Of a DNA stretch of 64,000 nucleotides, positions 52,713 to 63,800 are shown piece after piece. Every line of letters starts with the position of its first letter. Positions within the stretch are counted from its first letter, which is position 1. The notes under the pieces were generated by a model. The model saw only the letters and a program-made list of their open reading frames with translations. It was not told where the DNA came from and did not search any database. This DNA comes from Pleurodeles waltl (taxonomy: Eukaryota > Chordata > Amphibia > Caudata > Salamandridae): positions 819,490,817-819,554,816 of the forward strand of contig NC_090445.1 of assembly GCF_031143425.1 (NCBI RefSeq). The letters run 5' to 3'. The translations under genes were made by a program, and so were the position numbers.

Positions 52713-53403
52713 TGCAACACCTTTTTCTTGTCATTTACTGATCCAAATTAGATTAGTAAATGAAAAAAACAAAGGTAGTACCAAAGAGTTTCTTTTTAAA
52801 TGAAAAAGTTGGTGGGGAAAGCAAAAAGGAGAGAGAAATTAGAAGTAACAAAGAGGGCTCGGGTGGAGGAATGGTTCATTGAGGATGGGGTTAGAAGAAA
52901 CATGGAAGCCAGTGGGAGAAGTACACACCACGGTTGAGAGAGAGAGAGAGCAATGTGCAGCTCAGGGGAGTGGAAGCCCATGGGCAAGAGAAAGTGCAAT
53001 GTAGGACAGGGGAGAAAGCAATGTGGGGAAGAAGCACTATATGGAGGGGTATGAGGGAAAAGTACCTGGTCGAGAACAACATGGTGTGTGGTGGAGAGGT
53101 GAAGTACGCAAGGGAGACAGCTGGAAAACACATGCACTCACATTGAGTGCTTAACCCAAAAGGAGTGCCTGAAAAAGTAAGTAATAGAAGGACACAAGTA
53201 ATGAGGCCGTGCTCCAGGAAAGGGACGCACACAAGAGGAAGGAAAGCCCGCACACACAGTCTTTGAAGCAGGACTGACTATGTTTGTAGGTCGTTTTATT
53301 AAAAGCATCCATGTAAAGCAATGAATATTACATTTTCTTATTCCCACTACATAGCAATTAAAATGTAAAGGGCAGCCAATTATGGAGTTTATGCAAATGT
53401 AAA

Positions 53404-53456
53404 TCTGCACAGCGGGCATTTGCCCAAGGGTTCACAGGAGCATTCTACCATTGAGC
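53404..53456 (-). other. tRNA-like A-box sequence, possible SINE head remnant
   Basis: The minus strand reads gagctcaatggtagaatgct, close to a tRNA D-arm with polymerase III A box (agcTCAATGGTAGAa), followed by cctgtgaacccttgggc. No B box (GGTTCGAATCC) is found downstream, so it is neither a full tRNA nor a complete SINE head. Confidence 0.3.
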
Positions 53457-53559
53457 TCCTTCTCAACGTTCACATGCTGATTTCTATAGATAAAGCAGAG
53501 AAGTAGGTAGATAGCTGTAGACAACATGTACATGTTTCTTAATTTTCAATTTGTTGGTG

Positions 53560-54870
53560 GTTACGGTAGGGAGGTTAGAGTGGTGGTTGTGATGGTGGAT
53601 GTGATGAGGGGGTAATGGTAAGGCAAGTGAAGGTGGTGGTAATGCAGGTGAAGGTGGTAGTAGGGTGGTGGTGATGGTGAGGGTAGTAGTGATGAGGGTG
53701 GCAGTTAAGATGGTAGGGGTAGGGCGTGGTGTTTATGGTTAGGGTAATGGTGGTGGGTAGACTGATGGTAGTACTGGCAGGGTGGTTGTAGACTAGGGGT
53801 AAGAGGATGGTTAGGGCCATGGTTAGGGTCCGATGATTGTTGTGGTTAGTAGGGTAGTAGTGTTTAGGGTGGTGGTAGTTAGGGTGGTGGTTAGGGTATT
53901 GTGGTGGTGGTGTGGTTGTAGAGTAGGGGTGTTGGTAGGGGCTGGCAATAGGGTGGTGATAGAGGTGAGGGAGTGAGTGGGGTTATGGGGTGGTTGTGAG
54001 GGGGTAGTGGTGGGGTACTGGTGGTGAGGTGGCAGCTGTTAAGGTGGTGGAGATAGGGTGGTGGCAGTTATGGTAAGGTGGAGGTAAGGGTAGGGTGGTT
54101 GTGACGGTATTAGGGTGGTGTTGGTAGGGGTAGTAGGCTGGTGATGGTTTGGGGTTGTGGTAGAGTAGGGGTAGGAGGTTAGTAGGGTGTTAGGAGTGGT
54201 AGGCTGGTTACAGTGATGGTGTTTGTGGAGGTGGTAAGGGTGGGTGGTGTTGATGGTGGTGAGGATGGGGGACAGGATGATTGTTGTGCCTAGGGTCAGG
54301 TAGTGGTGGTGGTGGTTATACAGTGGTCTGGTTAGGTGCTTGGGTAGTGTGGTCATGGTGGCTAGGTAGGTGGTGTTTAGGGTGGAGGTAGAGTGGTGGT
54401 GGTGATTAGTGTAGGGTAGTGGCGTTTAGGGTTGAGGGAGGGGGTGGTGGTAGGGATGAGGGTTAGGTGGTGGCAGTAAGGCTGGCAAGGGTGGTGGAGA
54501 TGGTTGGGATACAGCAATGGCAGTTAAGGTGATGGTGGTTATGAAAGGGTGAGGGTGGTGGTTAGGGTGGGATGGCTGTGTTTATGGTAAGGTGGTGGTA
54601 TTATGGTGGTGGTTATAGTAGAGTGGGGGTAGGGTTGTTGTGCTAGGATGTTGGTGGTGGAATAGAGTGATGGTGGTTATGGTGGTGGTGGGAGTAGGAT
54701 AGTGGTGAGTCTGGTAGTGGTGCCTGTGATGGTGGTTAGAATGGTGACGGGGAGGGTGGTGGTTGTGAAGGTGGTGATAAGCATTAGGGTGGAGGTAAGG
54801 TGGGGTGGTAGTGAGGATGGTATTGTAGGTTTGGGTGCTGGTGGCAGGGTGTAGGGTGCTGATGGAGGTA
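53560..54870 (+). repeat. G/T-rich GGT array with interspersed TTAGGG words
   Basis: About 1.3 kb almost without C on the + strand, made of imperfect ggtggt, gatggt, gtagtgg and gttaggg units. TTAGGG occurs about ten times (for example 53740, 53811, 53822, 53859, 53880, 54375, 54427). No single fixed period is visible. It lies between the two 400-bp direct repeats. Confidence 0.8.
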
Positions 54871-54881
54871 AGATTGTATTG

Positions 54882-55270
54882 GTGTGAGCTTCAGATTTTC
54901 AGGCAATCAGGGTGGGATATATATTGTTAAAATTCACTATATGACAAGTAGGGTGCATGAAAGGGGATTAAGAGGCAGTGGAATGGGAGAGGCATGCAAA
55001 TTACTAGGTGTACTAAGTGAGAGAAACACTATATTTTGTAAAATAATGAACTTTTTTTGAGAGCTTTCAAAACAGAGATGAAAGAGAGTATGTTTTTGTC
55101 AATGCAGCAGAGACTTCACTACACCAACTGAAAGCAACTGTGCCCAATTATTCTTCAGAAAATACATATATTAGGGGGATGTAACACCCCAAACAACCAC
55201 CCTCCCTCCCAAAGCTATGTCCCAAGTGTAATGGCTGTACAGAAACCTGATGACCCGAGTGAACTGTTTA
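54882..55270 (+). repeat. Right copy of the 400-bp direct repeat
   Basis: Starts ggtgtgagcttcagatttt just after the GGT array and follows 51760-52160 to gagtgaactgttta. The two copies differ by many substitutions and small gaps, so the duplication is not recent. Confidence 0.75.
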
Positions 55271-55989
55271 AGTGACACACAAAGGGGAGGGAGAAGAAAG
55301 AATAAAAAACACCTCAATTCCAGTGCAAGCAGCAGAAGGATACTAATCAAAAAGAAGCAATCAGTACTTGTTCCATGATCCATTAAAGGGAGAAACAATG
55401 GAAGAGAAGGTGAAACCAGCAGGCTGACTAACAGGAGCCAGCAAATAACAAATGGTTAGCAATTGGCAGTCTGCAAGCCCTTTTTAGTTAACAAAATGTT
55501 TCACAAGCAATAGCACATGTCCTGTCTCAGGTGAGATCCAGAAACTACATGAAATACGTTGAACCATCAAATCAGTCATTTCGGGAAACAAGCAGCCATG
55601 TGCCAAAGACTCTAGGATCATAGCTGATAGGTACTCCGGCCAGATGGGCTTATTGTACATGGGATCTTAATTCAAAAGCATTGCACTTGTCTCGGATTGT
55701 TTATATACCCCCAACCTCCAAAGAAACTACCCTGAAGTTTCAATTAGAGAAAATGGTAACAGGAAATCCAAGTGGCTTTTCTTTAGTATATAAATACAGC
55801 TTACCGCCCCAGCTAACTTGGTACAATTTGGTAATATGGTTTTGTTGGGAGTACTATAAACTGGAAGACCTGGGACGATACTGGAAAACAAACACTCCAC
55901 TAAATGCTGATGAAAAGAGTAATGAAACTGTTCCAAAACATATTCAACTTGCCCAAGAAACAACTGTGGTGGTACACACAAATCACACA
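55271..55989. other. Intergenic sequence, no feature recognised
   Basis: An open frame of 105 codons at 55681-55998 has no recognisable motif. Nothing supported. Confidence 0.45.
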
Positions 55990-56915
55990 TTGTTATAAGG
56001 TCAGACTAGGAAATCACCATTGGGAACTACAGGAATCTCTGATACTAGGCTACCTAGAGAAACGGGGCAAGTGATTTCTGGACTATTTACGGTGAAAATT
56101 TATTAGATTCTCAAAACCACTAGATGACAACCTACACCCGATATGGCAAACCACACTTGACCATGACTCCACTGCTGAGGACTGGCTTGAAAATTGCATG
56201 GGAAAGGCCTCTGAGAAGCGAGGCCTAAATTTACTTGCTTCAAAATATTGCATATTATGTACTGGATGCCATAAAAAATACAAAAAGACAGTCTGCTGTG
56301 GGATTTACAGTGTTGGAGGCATGCACTCACCAACTGTGATTTGAGGCATGTAACTTAGTCCTGTCCAAACCTGAAGCATAAATGGGAAGCTGTCATATCT
56401 TCTAACATGATCTGATAAGTTACATTTGTTACACTGTATTTATTTCCTTTGAATATGGTTACCTTCGAATATGCCAGAGACTCCTCCATACCACGGATGA
56501 TGGCTGGGTAAGTGTTTACACTGAGAGACTGGCATTCCCATACCTCTGACGCATGGGGAATGGATAGCTGAGATGTACAAAATTTCCTCCTATGAGTAGA
56601 TAAAATTCAGATCTAGGGACCAATTGTCCACCTTCTTTCATACATGGTCAGCATTTCTGGGCTCAGGGGAAAACGACTAGTTCCAATTGAATAGAACCCT
56701 GGCAGAAGCACATTGTGATGCATGGGCTCCCCCAGTCCTGGATATCAATCTCTACACACCCGCATCCCCTATGTGCAGCTGCACATTTCCACACACAGCT
56801 GTACCCTCCCAACCACCACTATTGTTTCCCCCACGTATACTGCCCCCTATTGCAGTTACAGTATGCTGTTTAACCCCTACTGGATGGTGAATCAGGAAAA
56901 CATTTAGAGAAGCTT
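55990..56915 (+). pseudogene. L1 ORF2 fragment, C-terminal part
   Basis: Reads KKYKKTVCCGIYSVGGMHSP (56270), the Cys-rich pattern near the end of L1-Tx1 ORF2 (CWRC...GxxxH), then WIAEMYKISSYE (56560), a stop, and IKFRSRDQLSTFFHTWSAFL (56596), as in the final W..E....E.......F...W..FL helix block. A similar end is seen in the minus-strand copy at 20640-22460. Inactive. Confidence 0.55.
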
Positions 56916-57930
56916 AGAGTCCCATGTTTTCTGAACTGTGGCTGAAATGGTTGGGTTTTCTAGTTGTGGAGGAGACTGTATAGGAGATTTATGAATGTCC
57001 CTAAATTACTTGTGGGCAATCGATATATAGAATGTTATGTTTATCCCTTGTCATCTCGAAATGCATTTTGAATCCTTGTGTTCTTTTGTCTGTGGTTCTG
57101 GCGATGGAGTGCTTTTTTTTACCCCCCCAGCCTCCCTTTTTCTCCTCTTTCTTTGTTCATTTTTAGGTGTCGCCTGAGGCAATGCGAAGACAGTGTCTTT
57201 TGGAGATCTATTGTAAGTTAAACAAACCTAAAAAAACACTTACAACCCAACCATTACTCACCGTTAGTTGACGTCTTCGACACTCTCACTTCTTTTGTTT
57301 TCACTGGTCAGCGCATCTGGGCTGCTTTCATTTTCCCGGCCAGAAGGCTTTGGGGGAATTGGGTTTCACCTAGTGACACATGAATCACTCCACACAATGC
57401 CATGCCACTCACTCAACACCAATCAAGGACATTCCCCTCTACATCACTCCATACTACTCAAGCTGCAAGGTCCAATCTAGGACACTCTTCTCCATTTTTC
57501 AACACTCTATTCCACTCTAGGACACTCCTCTCCACAATACACATATCAAACCATGATGATCAGCCTCGCTAGTGTTCAACATGGCTAAAACACATTGGCA
57601 AAATCAATATCTTTCACATAAACAAGACCCATTGACAAAGCCAATGCTTGTTATTAGATTACCTACTCGTTCATTGTAAAAGCCAGCACTGCATTTGATA
57701 AATTATATTATGATCTGCTGGATACCTTCTAATTAGTCTATTAGTTTTTCTTTAAAACCTCCTCCCTTTACCCCAATTCTCTCAATCAATCCCCCTGAAA
57801 TGTATTTTATATTAATAAGTGTATTCATTAACGTAATACTCAATCATATATGTATGATGATTCTTGATTTTCTCATTTGTAACATAGTTTTCTATAGATA
57901 TACTAAACTATTCTCCCTACCCAAATTGAT
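56916..57930 (+). repeat. Tandem duplication, copy 1
   Basis: Starts agagtcccatgttttctga. It includes a CACTC-rich stretch (about 57380-57540), aacatggctaaaacacattgg (57579) and gatctgctgga (57712), and ends acccaaattgattta. The same order is found in 58101-59030. It appears to include the 3' tail of the preceding L1 fragment, and has about 200 bp near 57000-57290 that copy 2 lacks. Confidence 0.75.
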
Positions 57931-57933
57931 TTA

Positions 57934-58085
57934 GGCCCTCATTATTGGGATTAGGCCTAGGGCAGGACAGCAAGTCACACATAGAAAGAGAAAAAAACAA
58001 GGAGAAATAAAGATATTTCTTGTTGTTATGCCTCCCTTGGGGAGGCATACGGTTTTGTCTCATTTCCAGCTTACAAATATGCCCC
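57934..58085. mobile_element. Short MITE with TTA duplication (PIF/Harbinger-like)
   Basis: Left end GGCCCTCATTATTGGG; right end read inverted GGGGCATATTTGTAAGC. TTA on both sides (57931-57933 and 58086-58088). A central palindrome tgcctcccttggggaggca. It sits at the junction of the two tandem copies. Confidence 0.72.
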
Positions 58086-58100
58086 TTAGTAGTTACGTTC

Positions 58101-59030
58101 AGAGTCCCATGTTTTCTGGACTGTGACTGAAATGGATGGGTTTTCTAGTTGTGGGGAGACTGCATAGGGAACATTTCTGAATTTTCAGAGCTCAATTCAT
58201 TTTCCTGGCCACTTTCAATCCAGATGGCTTTGGGAGCATTTGGGCTTCCTTTATTTAGATTCGATTCACACATACAAGAATTTTGGTTTCATGTTTTTAG
58301 ATTTCACACATAGCAGCTTTGAACTGACACACATCACACAAATCACTCCACTCTACACAATGTCACTCAAAGCCACTTTACTCCACTCTATGACACTGTA
58401 CATCACTCTATACTACTCCAATGTATGCCACTTTACTACACTGTAAACTACACCACTCCTCTGTATGACAACCACTCTATAGGCCACTGCATGATATTCT
58501 ATTGCACTCTGCTCCAAGCCACTTTACTCAACTCTACACCACTCCATGCCACTCTAGTCTGGCACTCTTGTTTAGTACCTCAACTGTAGTACACTCATCT
58601 CTAGTCTACATCATTTCACTCCACTCAGCAACACTCTTCTCTATGCCACTAACATTAAGTCATGCTGAACAGCAGCTATGCTGGAGTACAACATGGCTAA
58701 ATCACATTGGCAAAATCAATAGGTCTCGCCTAAACTGGAGCTGTTAACTTTGTCAGTGCTTGTAATTAGATTACCCCTTCCTTCACTATAAAAACCAGTA
58801 CCACATTTAATGAATGGCTGTGTGATCTGCTGGACACTTGATTAATTATTAGTGTCAGTTTTTCCTTAAAACCTCCTTTCTTTGCCCCCCAGAAATTAGG
58901 ATTCTAGTCTTTTTTTATTCATGAACATAATAAGTGATCACATTTGCATGATGAATCTGCAATTTTCAAATGTGTAACATTAGTTTAGTATATTTATAGA
59001 ACACTATTCTCCCGTCCTAATTGATTTAAT
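58101..59030 (+). repeat. Tandem duplication, copy 2
   Basis: Starts agagtcccatgttttctgg and parallels copy 1: ggttttctagttgtgg, cattttcctggcc, ggctttggg, the CACTC array, aacatggctaaatcacattgg (58690), gatctgctggaca (58824), cctaattgattta. Divergence is substantial. Confidence 0.75.
58320..58660 (+). repeat. CACTC-rich degenerate minisatellite
   Basis: Imperfect units such as cactccactctacac, ccactttactcca and ctctatgcca, about 10-15 bp each. A shorter version lies in the other duplicate at 57380-57540, so the array expanded or shrank after the duplication. Confidence 0.65.
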
Positions 59031-59577
59031 CCCCATGAACATAACCTATGCATGCCACAGACCACTAAATCAACCAATCAGTGACCCTGGGTTCCTCTCT
59101 CTTTGCTAAACCTCTTTATTAAACTAATGTCCTCTCCGTTCCCCAGCACCGCAACCATATCCACAACTTCTGCTCTGCAAAGCATGCAGTCAACCCTAGC
59201 TAGCCTCATTAGGCCCTGGCTAGAACCCGGGTACAAGGTGGGATAGCAGGACGGAATAGGTTCAACCAACAACACGCCTGGGCACCAATTACGCTGGTGA
59301 CTTCCTTATCGTTGTTTTTGGGTTTGTAACGGGGAGCAGGAATTAAGTTCACCCCTTACTCTCCCTCACCAAAGTATCTCTTATTGCCTGGTGTATTTTT
59401 TGTCTTTTGCTGCTGCCCTTGCCCCATTGCCTCTTTTTTTTTTTTAAACATGGGTGGACTAGTGGTGCCCTCCTAATGTATCCAAAGCATTGCCTGTCAG
59501 ATGTTGTGACAGTGGTTGCACCCACGAGTATGTCTAGCATGAAAATAAATGATGGAGAGATTGTGGACAGACTGAAG
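59031..59577. other. Intergenic sequence, no feature recognised
   Basis: Between the duplication and the 3' end of the LINE. Nothing supported. Confidence 0.5.
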
Positions 59578-59659
59578 TCAAATCAAATCAAATCATTAAC
59601 ATTTATAAAGCGCGCTACTCACCCGTGCGGGTCTCAAGGCGCTAGGGGAAAAAGGGGGG

Positions 59660-62626
59660 TTATCGCTGCTCGAACAGCCAGGTCTTTAGGAGTCTCTGGA
59701 AAGCGGAGTGGTCCTGGGTGGTCCTGAGGCTGGTGGGGAGGGAGTTCCAGGTTTTGGCCGCCAGGAAGGAGAAAGATCTCCCACCCGCCGTGGAGCGGCG
59801 GATGTGAGGGACAGCAGCGAGTGCGAGGCCAGAGGAGCGGAGGAGGCGGGTGGGGACGTAGAAGCTGAGGCGTCTGTTGAGGTATTCCGGTCCCTTGTCG
59901 TGGAGGGCTTTGTGTGCGTGGGTGAGAAGTCGGAAGGTGATCCTTTTGCTGACTGGGAGCCAATGCAGGTGTCTCAGGTGTGCGGAGATGTGGCTGCTGC
60001 GGGGTATGCCGAGGATGAGGCGGGCCGAGGCGTTTTGAATGCGTTGCAGGCGATTTTGGAGTTTGGCTGTGGTCCCGGCGTAGAGGGTGTTGCCGTAGTC
60101 CAGGCGGCTCGTGACGAGGGCGTGGGTCACGGTTTTTCTGGTGTCGACGGGGATCCAGAGGAAGATCTTGCGGAGCATGCGGAGGGTGAGGAAGCAGGCG
60201 GAGGACACAGCGTTGACTTGCTTGGTCATGGTGAGAAGAGGGTCCAAGATGAAGCCGAGGTTGCGGGCGTGGTCTGTGGGGGTCGGTGCGGTGCCGAGGG
60301 CCGTGGGCCACCAGGAGTCGTCCCAGGCAGACGGGGTGTTGCCGAGGATGAGGACTTCCGTTTTTTCAGAGTTCAGCTTTAGGCGGCTGAGCCTCATCCA
60401 ATCTGCGACGTCCTTCATACCCTCTTGTAGGTTGGTCTTGGCGCTGGCGGGGTCCTTGGTGAGGGAGAGTATAAGTTGGGTGTCGTCGGCGTAGGAGGTG
60501 ATGATGATGTCGTGCTTGCGTACGATGTTGGCGAGGGGGCTCATGTAGACATTGAAGAGTGTCGGGCTGAGTGATGAGCCTTGGGGTACGCCGCAGATGA
60601 TCTCGGTGGGTTCTGAGCGAAACGGAGGGAGGTAAACTCTTTGGGAACGGTTTGAGAGGAAGGAGGCGATCCAGTCCAGGGCCTGGCCTTGGATTCCGGT
60701 GGAGCGGAGGCGGGTGATTAGGGTGCGGTGACAGACGGTGTCAAAGGCAGCCGAGAGGTCGAGCAGAATGAGGGCGACTGTTTCACCGTTGTCCTTCAGG
60801 GTTCTGATGTCGTCAGTGACTGAGATGAGGGCGGTTTCAGTGCTGTGGTTGGTTCGGAATCCGGTTTGTGAGGGATCGAGCAGGTTGTTGTCTTCCAGGA
60901 AGGTGGTCAGCTGTTTGTTGACGGTCTTCTCTATTACTTTGGCTGGGAAAGGCAGAAGAGAGATGGGGCGGAAGTTTTTCAGGTCGCTCGGGTCAGCCGT
61001 AGGTTTCTTTAGTAGGGCGTTGACTTCGGCATGTTTCCAGCATTCGGGGAAGGTAGCAGAAGAAAAAGAAGAGTTGATGACGGTCTGGAGGTGCGGGGCA
61101 ATGATGTCGTCGGCTTTGTTAAAGATGAAGTGCGGGCAGGGGTCCGAAGGGGCGCCGGAGTGGATAGAGTTCATGATGGATTTGGTTTCTTCCGTGTTGA
61201 TGTGGGACCAGTTGTTGAGGGTGATGGCTGTGGATGCCGGTTCGGTGGTGTTTGGTTGGGTCTGGTGTCCGAAGCTGTCGTGGAGGTCGCTAATCTTGCG
61301 ATGGAAGAAAGTGGCGAGGGATTCGCACAGATCCTGTGAGGGCGTGACGGCGTTGGCGTTGGCGCTGGGGTTGGAGAACTCCTTGACGATGCTGAAGAGT
61401 TCTCTGCTGTTGTGTCTGTTTTTGTCCAGTCTGTCGGTGAAGAAGTTCCTTTTGGCAGCGCGGATCAGGTGGTGGTGTTCGCGGGTAGCGTTCTTGAGGG
61501 CGGTCATGTTGTCAGCGGTGCGGTCCTTGCGCCAGGCTTTCTCAAGGGCGCGACAAGTTTTCTTAGATTCTTTGAGGGTGTCAGAGAACCAGAGACGTTT
61601 TTTGGTGTTGGTCTGTCGATGCGTGCGTTTGAGGGGAGCAAGGATGTCTGCGCAGTTGGAGATCCAGTTTGTGAGGTTGAGGGCCGCATCGTTGGGGTCG
61701 GTGGTGAGGGTGGGTTGGTTGGCGGCGAGTGCGGAGAAGAGTTGCTCTTCGGGGATCTTGTTCCACTGTCGACGAGGGATGGGTTGGGTGCGGAGGTGGC
61801 GGGTCTCACGTCAGAATGTGAAGTGGACGCAGCTGTGGTCGGTCCAGTGTAGGGCGGAGGCGTGGCTGAAGAAGACGTGTTTGCTGGCGGAGAAGATGGG
61901 GTCAAGCGTGTGTCCGGCGATGTGGGCGGCGGTGTTCACCAGTTGTTTGAGGCCGAGGTTGGCGAGGTTTTCGAAAAGGGTGGTGGTGTTGGGGTCGTTG
62001 TTTTGTTCCAGATGGAAGTTGAGGTCACCTAGGAGGATGTAGTCCGGCGAGGCGAGGGCGTGCGGGGAGATGAAGTCGGCGATGGCGTCGCTGAAAGGGG
62101 CGCGTGGCCCGGGAGGACGGTAGATGAGGGATCCTCTGAGGGTGGTCCTCGGATCGGTGCGAATCTGAAAATGCAGGTGTTTAGCGGTGAGAGGGGTGTC
62201 TTCGGTAAAGGTGGTGACGCTGATGGAGTCTTTGCAGACAATGGCGATACCTCCTCCTACCTGGTTGGTGCGGTCTTTTCTGGAGATCTTGTAGCCTTCG
62301 GGGATGGCAGTGGCGATGTCAGGGGCCGAGGAGGCGTTCATCCAGGTCTCCGTGATGAAGGCGACGTCCGGTGCTATGGAGTCCAGGAGGTCCCAGAGTT
62401 AAACGGCGTGTTTGTGGACGGAGCGAGCGTTGACTAGGATGCACTTGAGGTGGTTGATGGCGCGTGGGCTTGTGGTCGTGGTTGTTGCGTGGTGGAAGGT
62501 GCGTTTGCAGGAGTTGCAGGCGAAGGGTCCATGGGTGCGTTTGGGGTGAACTTGGAAGCAGGTGTTGGAGCGTCCTGGTTTGAGGGCGCGGAGGGTGGTG
62601 GGGTCGTAGCGGGTCAGCGGGGCTTG
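59660..62626 (-). pseudogene. LINE ORF2: zinc-finger-like N-terminus, APE endonuclease, reverse transcriptase
   Basis: One frame of about 988 codons runs from 62626 to the stop after LKTWLFEQR, broken only by TAA at 62399-62401 and TGA at 61811-61813. Order: a Cys/His stretch (CNSCKRTFHHA, 62518), ILVNARSVH, FITETWM, GGGIAIV, LIYRPPG, LLGDLNFH, GHTLDPIF and TDHSCVHF (endonuclease); then RPISLLP, QTGFRTNHST, LLDLSAAFD, GVPQGSSLSP and the catalytic YADD (60493-60482). The RT section from 61507 alone is 615 codons and intact. The two stops could be read-through or recent mutations. The true start codon was not determined. The long plus-strand frame at 60738-62042 is its antisense shadow. Confidence 0.85.
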
Positions 62627-62752
62627 GGAGAGCTGGGGACCAGGGGTCGTGGCGCTGGGCGCGGGACAGGCGCGGACGGGCGCAGACGGGCGCAGATGGG
62701 CTTGCCTCTGGCGCGCCTCTGGCGCACCAGCGGCGCGCCCGCTGCGCAGGTC

Positions 62753-63800
62753 GCGCAGCAGCCGCCATATGAGGTAAGAGGGGGGGAGGGGTCAGGTGGG
62801 GGAGAATGGGAGCTGGGGGGCGGGGGCGTGCAGGAGGTCGCGGCGGGAAAGCGCGAGGGAGGGGGGGACAGGTAGAGTGAGAAGAGCTGGGGGAGGGGGG
62901 TTTAAGGGTGGAGGGGGGTTAGTGTTAGGAGGTTTAGGAGATAAGGGAGAGATAGGAGTAGGGTTGAGAAGATAGGGGAGGGGGGTTGTAGAGGTGGGTG
63001 AGGGTGAGAGGTAGAGTGAGAGGATAGGAAGATAGGTAATAGAGGGGGTGAGGGGGGGAGAGATAGAGAAATAGATAGAGAAAATGGATAGATAGGGAAA
63101 TCGATAGATAGGGAAATAGATAGAGAGATAGGAAGATAGGAGGAGGTGGAGAGTGAGGGAGTTAGATAGTGGGATAGAGAGATAGAGAGATAGGTAGATC
63201 GGAGGAGTGAGGGAGGTAGATAGTGAACGGGTTAGATAGGGGAGATAGAGAGGGGGATGCGAGTGGGGGAGGGGGATGAGGCAGGAGCAGGAGGGCAGGC
63301 GCGGGGAGAAGAGGACGGAGGAGGCAGAAGAGCCGAAGGCAGAAGACAAGAAGAACAGAAGACAAGAAGAACAGAAGAAAAGAAGAACAGAAGAACAGAA
63401 GAAAGGAAGATTCAAAGACCGGAAGGAGAGAAGAAAGGAAGACCGGAAGAACACAGAAGAACACAGAAGAACACAGAAGAAGATACAGAAAACGAAGAAC
63501 AGAGGGCAGAAGACCACAGAAGAAGATGAGGAAGAAGAGAAGAAGAGTGAAGACGGGGGAAAGAAGAGTACAGAAGAAGATTACAGACGAGGAGCGAGGA
63601 GGAAGAACAGAAGAACAGAGAAGAAGAAAAGAAGAAAAGAAGCAGGAGCAGGAGAGAGGGTGAGTAGCGCGGGGCAGAGCGAGGGGCTGGGAGGGGGGGG
63701 GTACTTACTTTGAGGTGGGTCTCAGGAACTCAGGAACCTGGAGGAGCTGCAGCTGCAGGGGGAGCGACCTACCCTTGGGTCAAGGGTCGCTACCACTGTC
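62753..63800 (-). repeat. Repeat unit 1 upstream of the LINE, 1048-bp period
   Basis: Begins gcgcagcagccgccatatga and the same 20 bases recur at 63801. In the LINE's sense it lies directly 5' of ORF2, so it may be a 5'UTR or promoter monomer. It contains ggcggggg and cgcggcgggaaagcgcgagg near its start, then the purine-rich region, then a GC-rich end (ctgcagctgcagggggagcg). Confidence 0.7.
62870..63665 (+). repeat. Purine-rich region with GATA and AGAAGAAC microsatellites
   Basis: Nearly all A/G on the + strand for almost 800 bp: gggggag runs, then gatagatagg / gagatagagag words (63040-63250), then agaagaacagaag words (63330-63640). It makes long low-complexity open frames on both strands that are not genes. 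A long polypurine strand of this type can form triplex DNA. Confidence 0.75.

Larger units (their letters stand above)
52161..53559. other. Intergenic segment between repeat and array
   Basis: Contains inverted words around ttggcaaagccaatagg / ctggctttgccaatgg (52566-52620), a hairpin at 52668-52712 and a short purine-rich patch near 52940. No gene. Confidence 0.5.

Noticed and set aside
53560..54870. Functional telomere or origin
   Set aside because: TTAGGG words are scattered without a regular array; only a degenerate G/T-rich repeat can be supported.
57380..58660. CRISPR-like array from regularly spaced CACTC words
   Set aside because: Eukaryotic context, units are degenerate and without distinct spacers; it is a minisatellite.
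59708..60382. 224- and 225-codon frames on both strands
   Set aside because: Shadow frames of the LINE RT C-terminal region; no motif of their own.
60738..62042. 434-codon open frame on the + strand
   Set aside because: It is exactly antisense to the LINE endonuclease/RT frame, with Arg/Ser/Val-rich composition caused by GC-rich codons of the real frame.
62792..63529. Long frames of Leu/Ser/Phe-rich (minus) and Glu/Arg/Lys-rich (plus) protein
   Set aside because: Translation of the purine-rich low-complexity tract; repeats, not genes.
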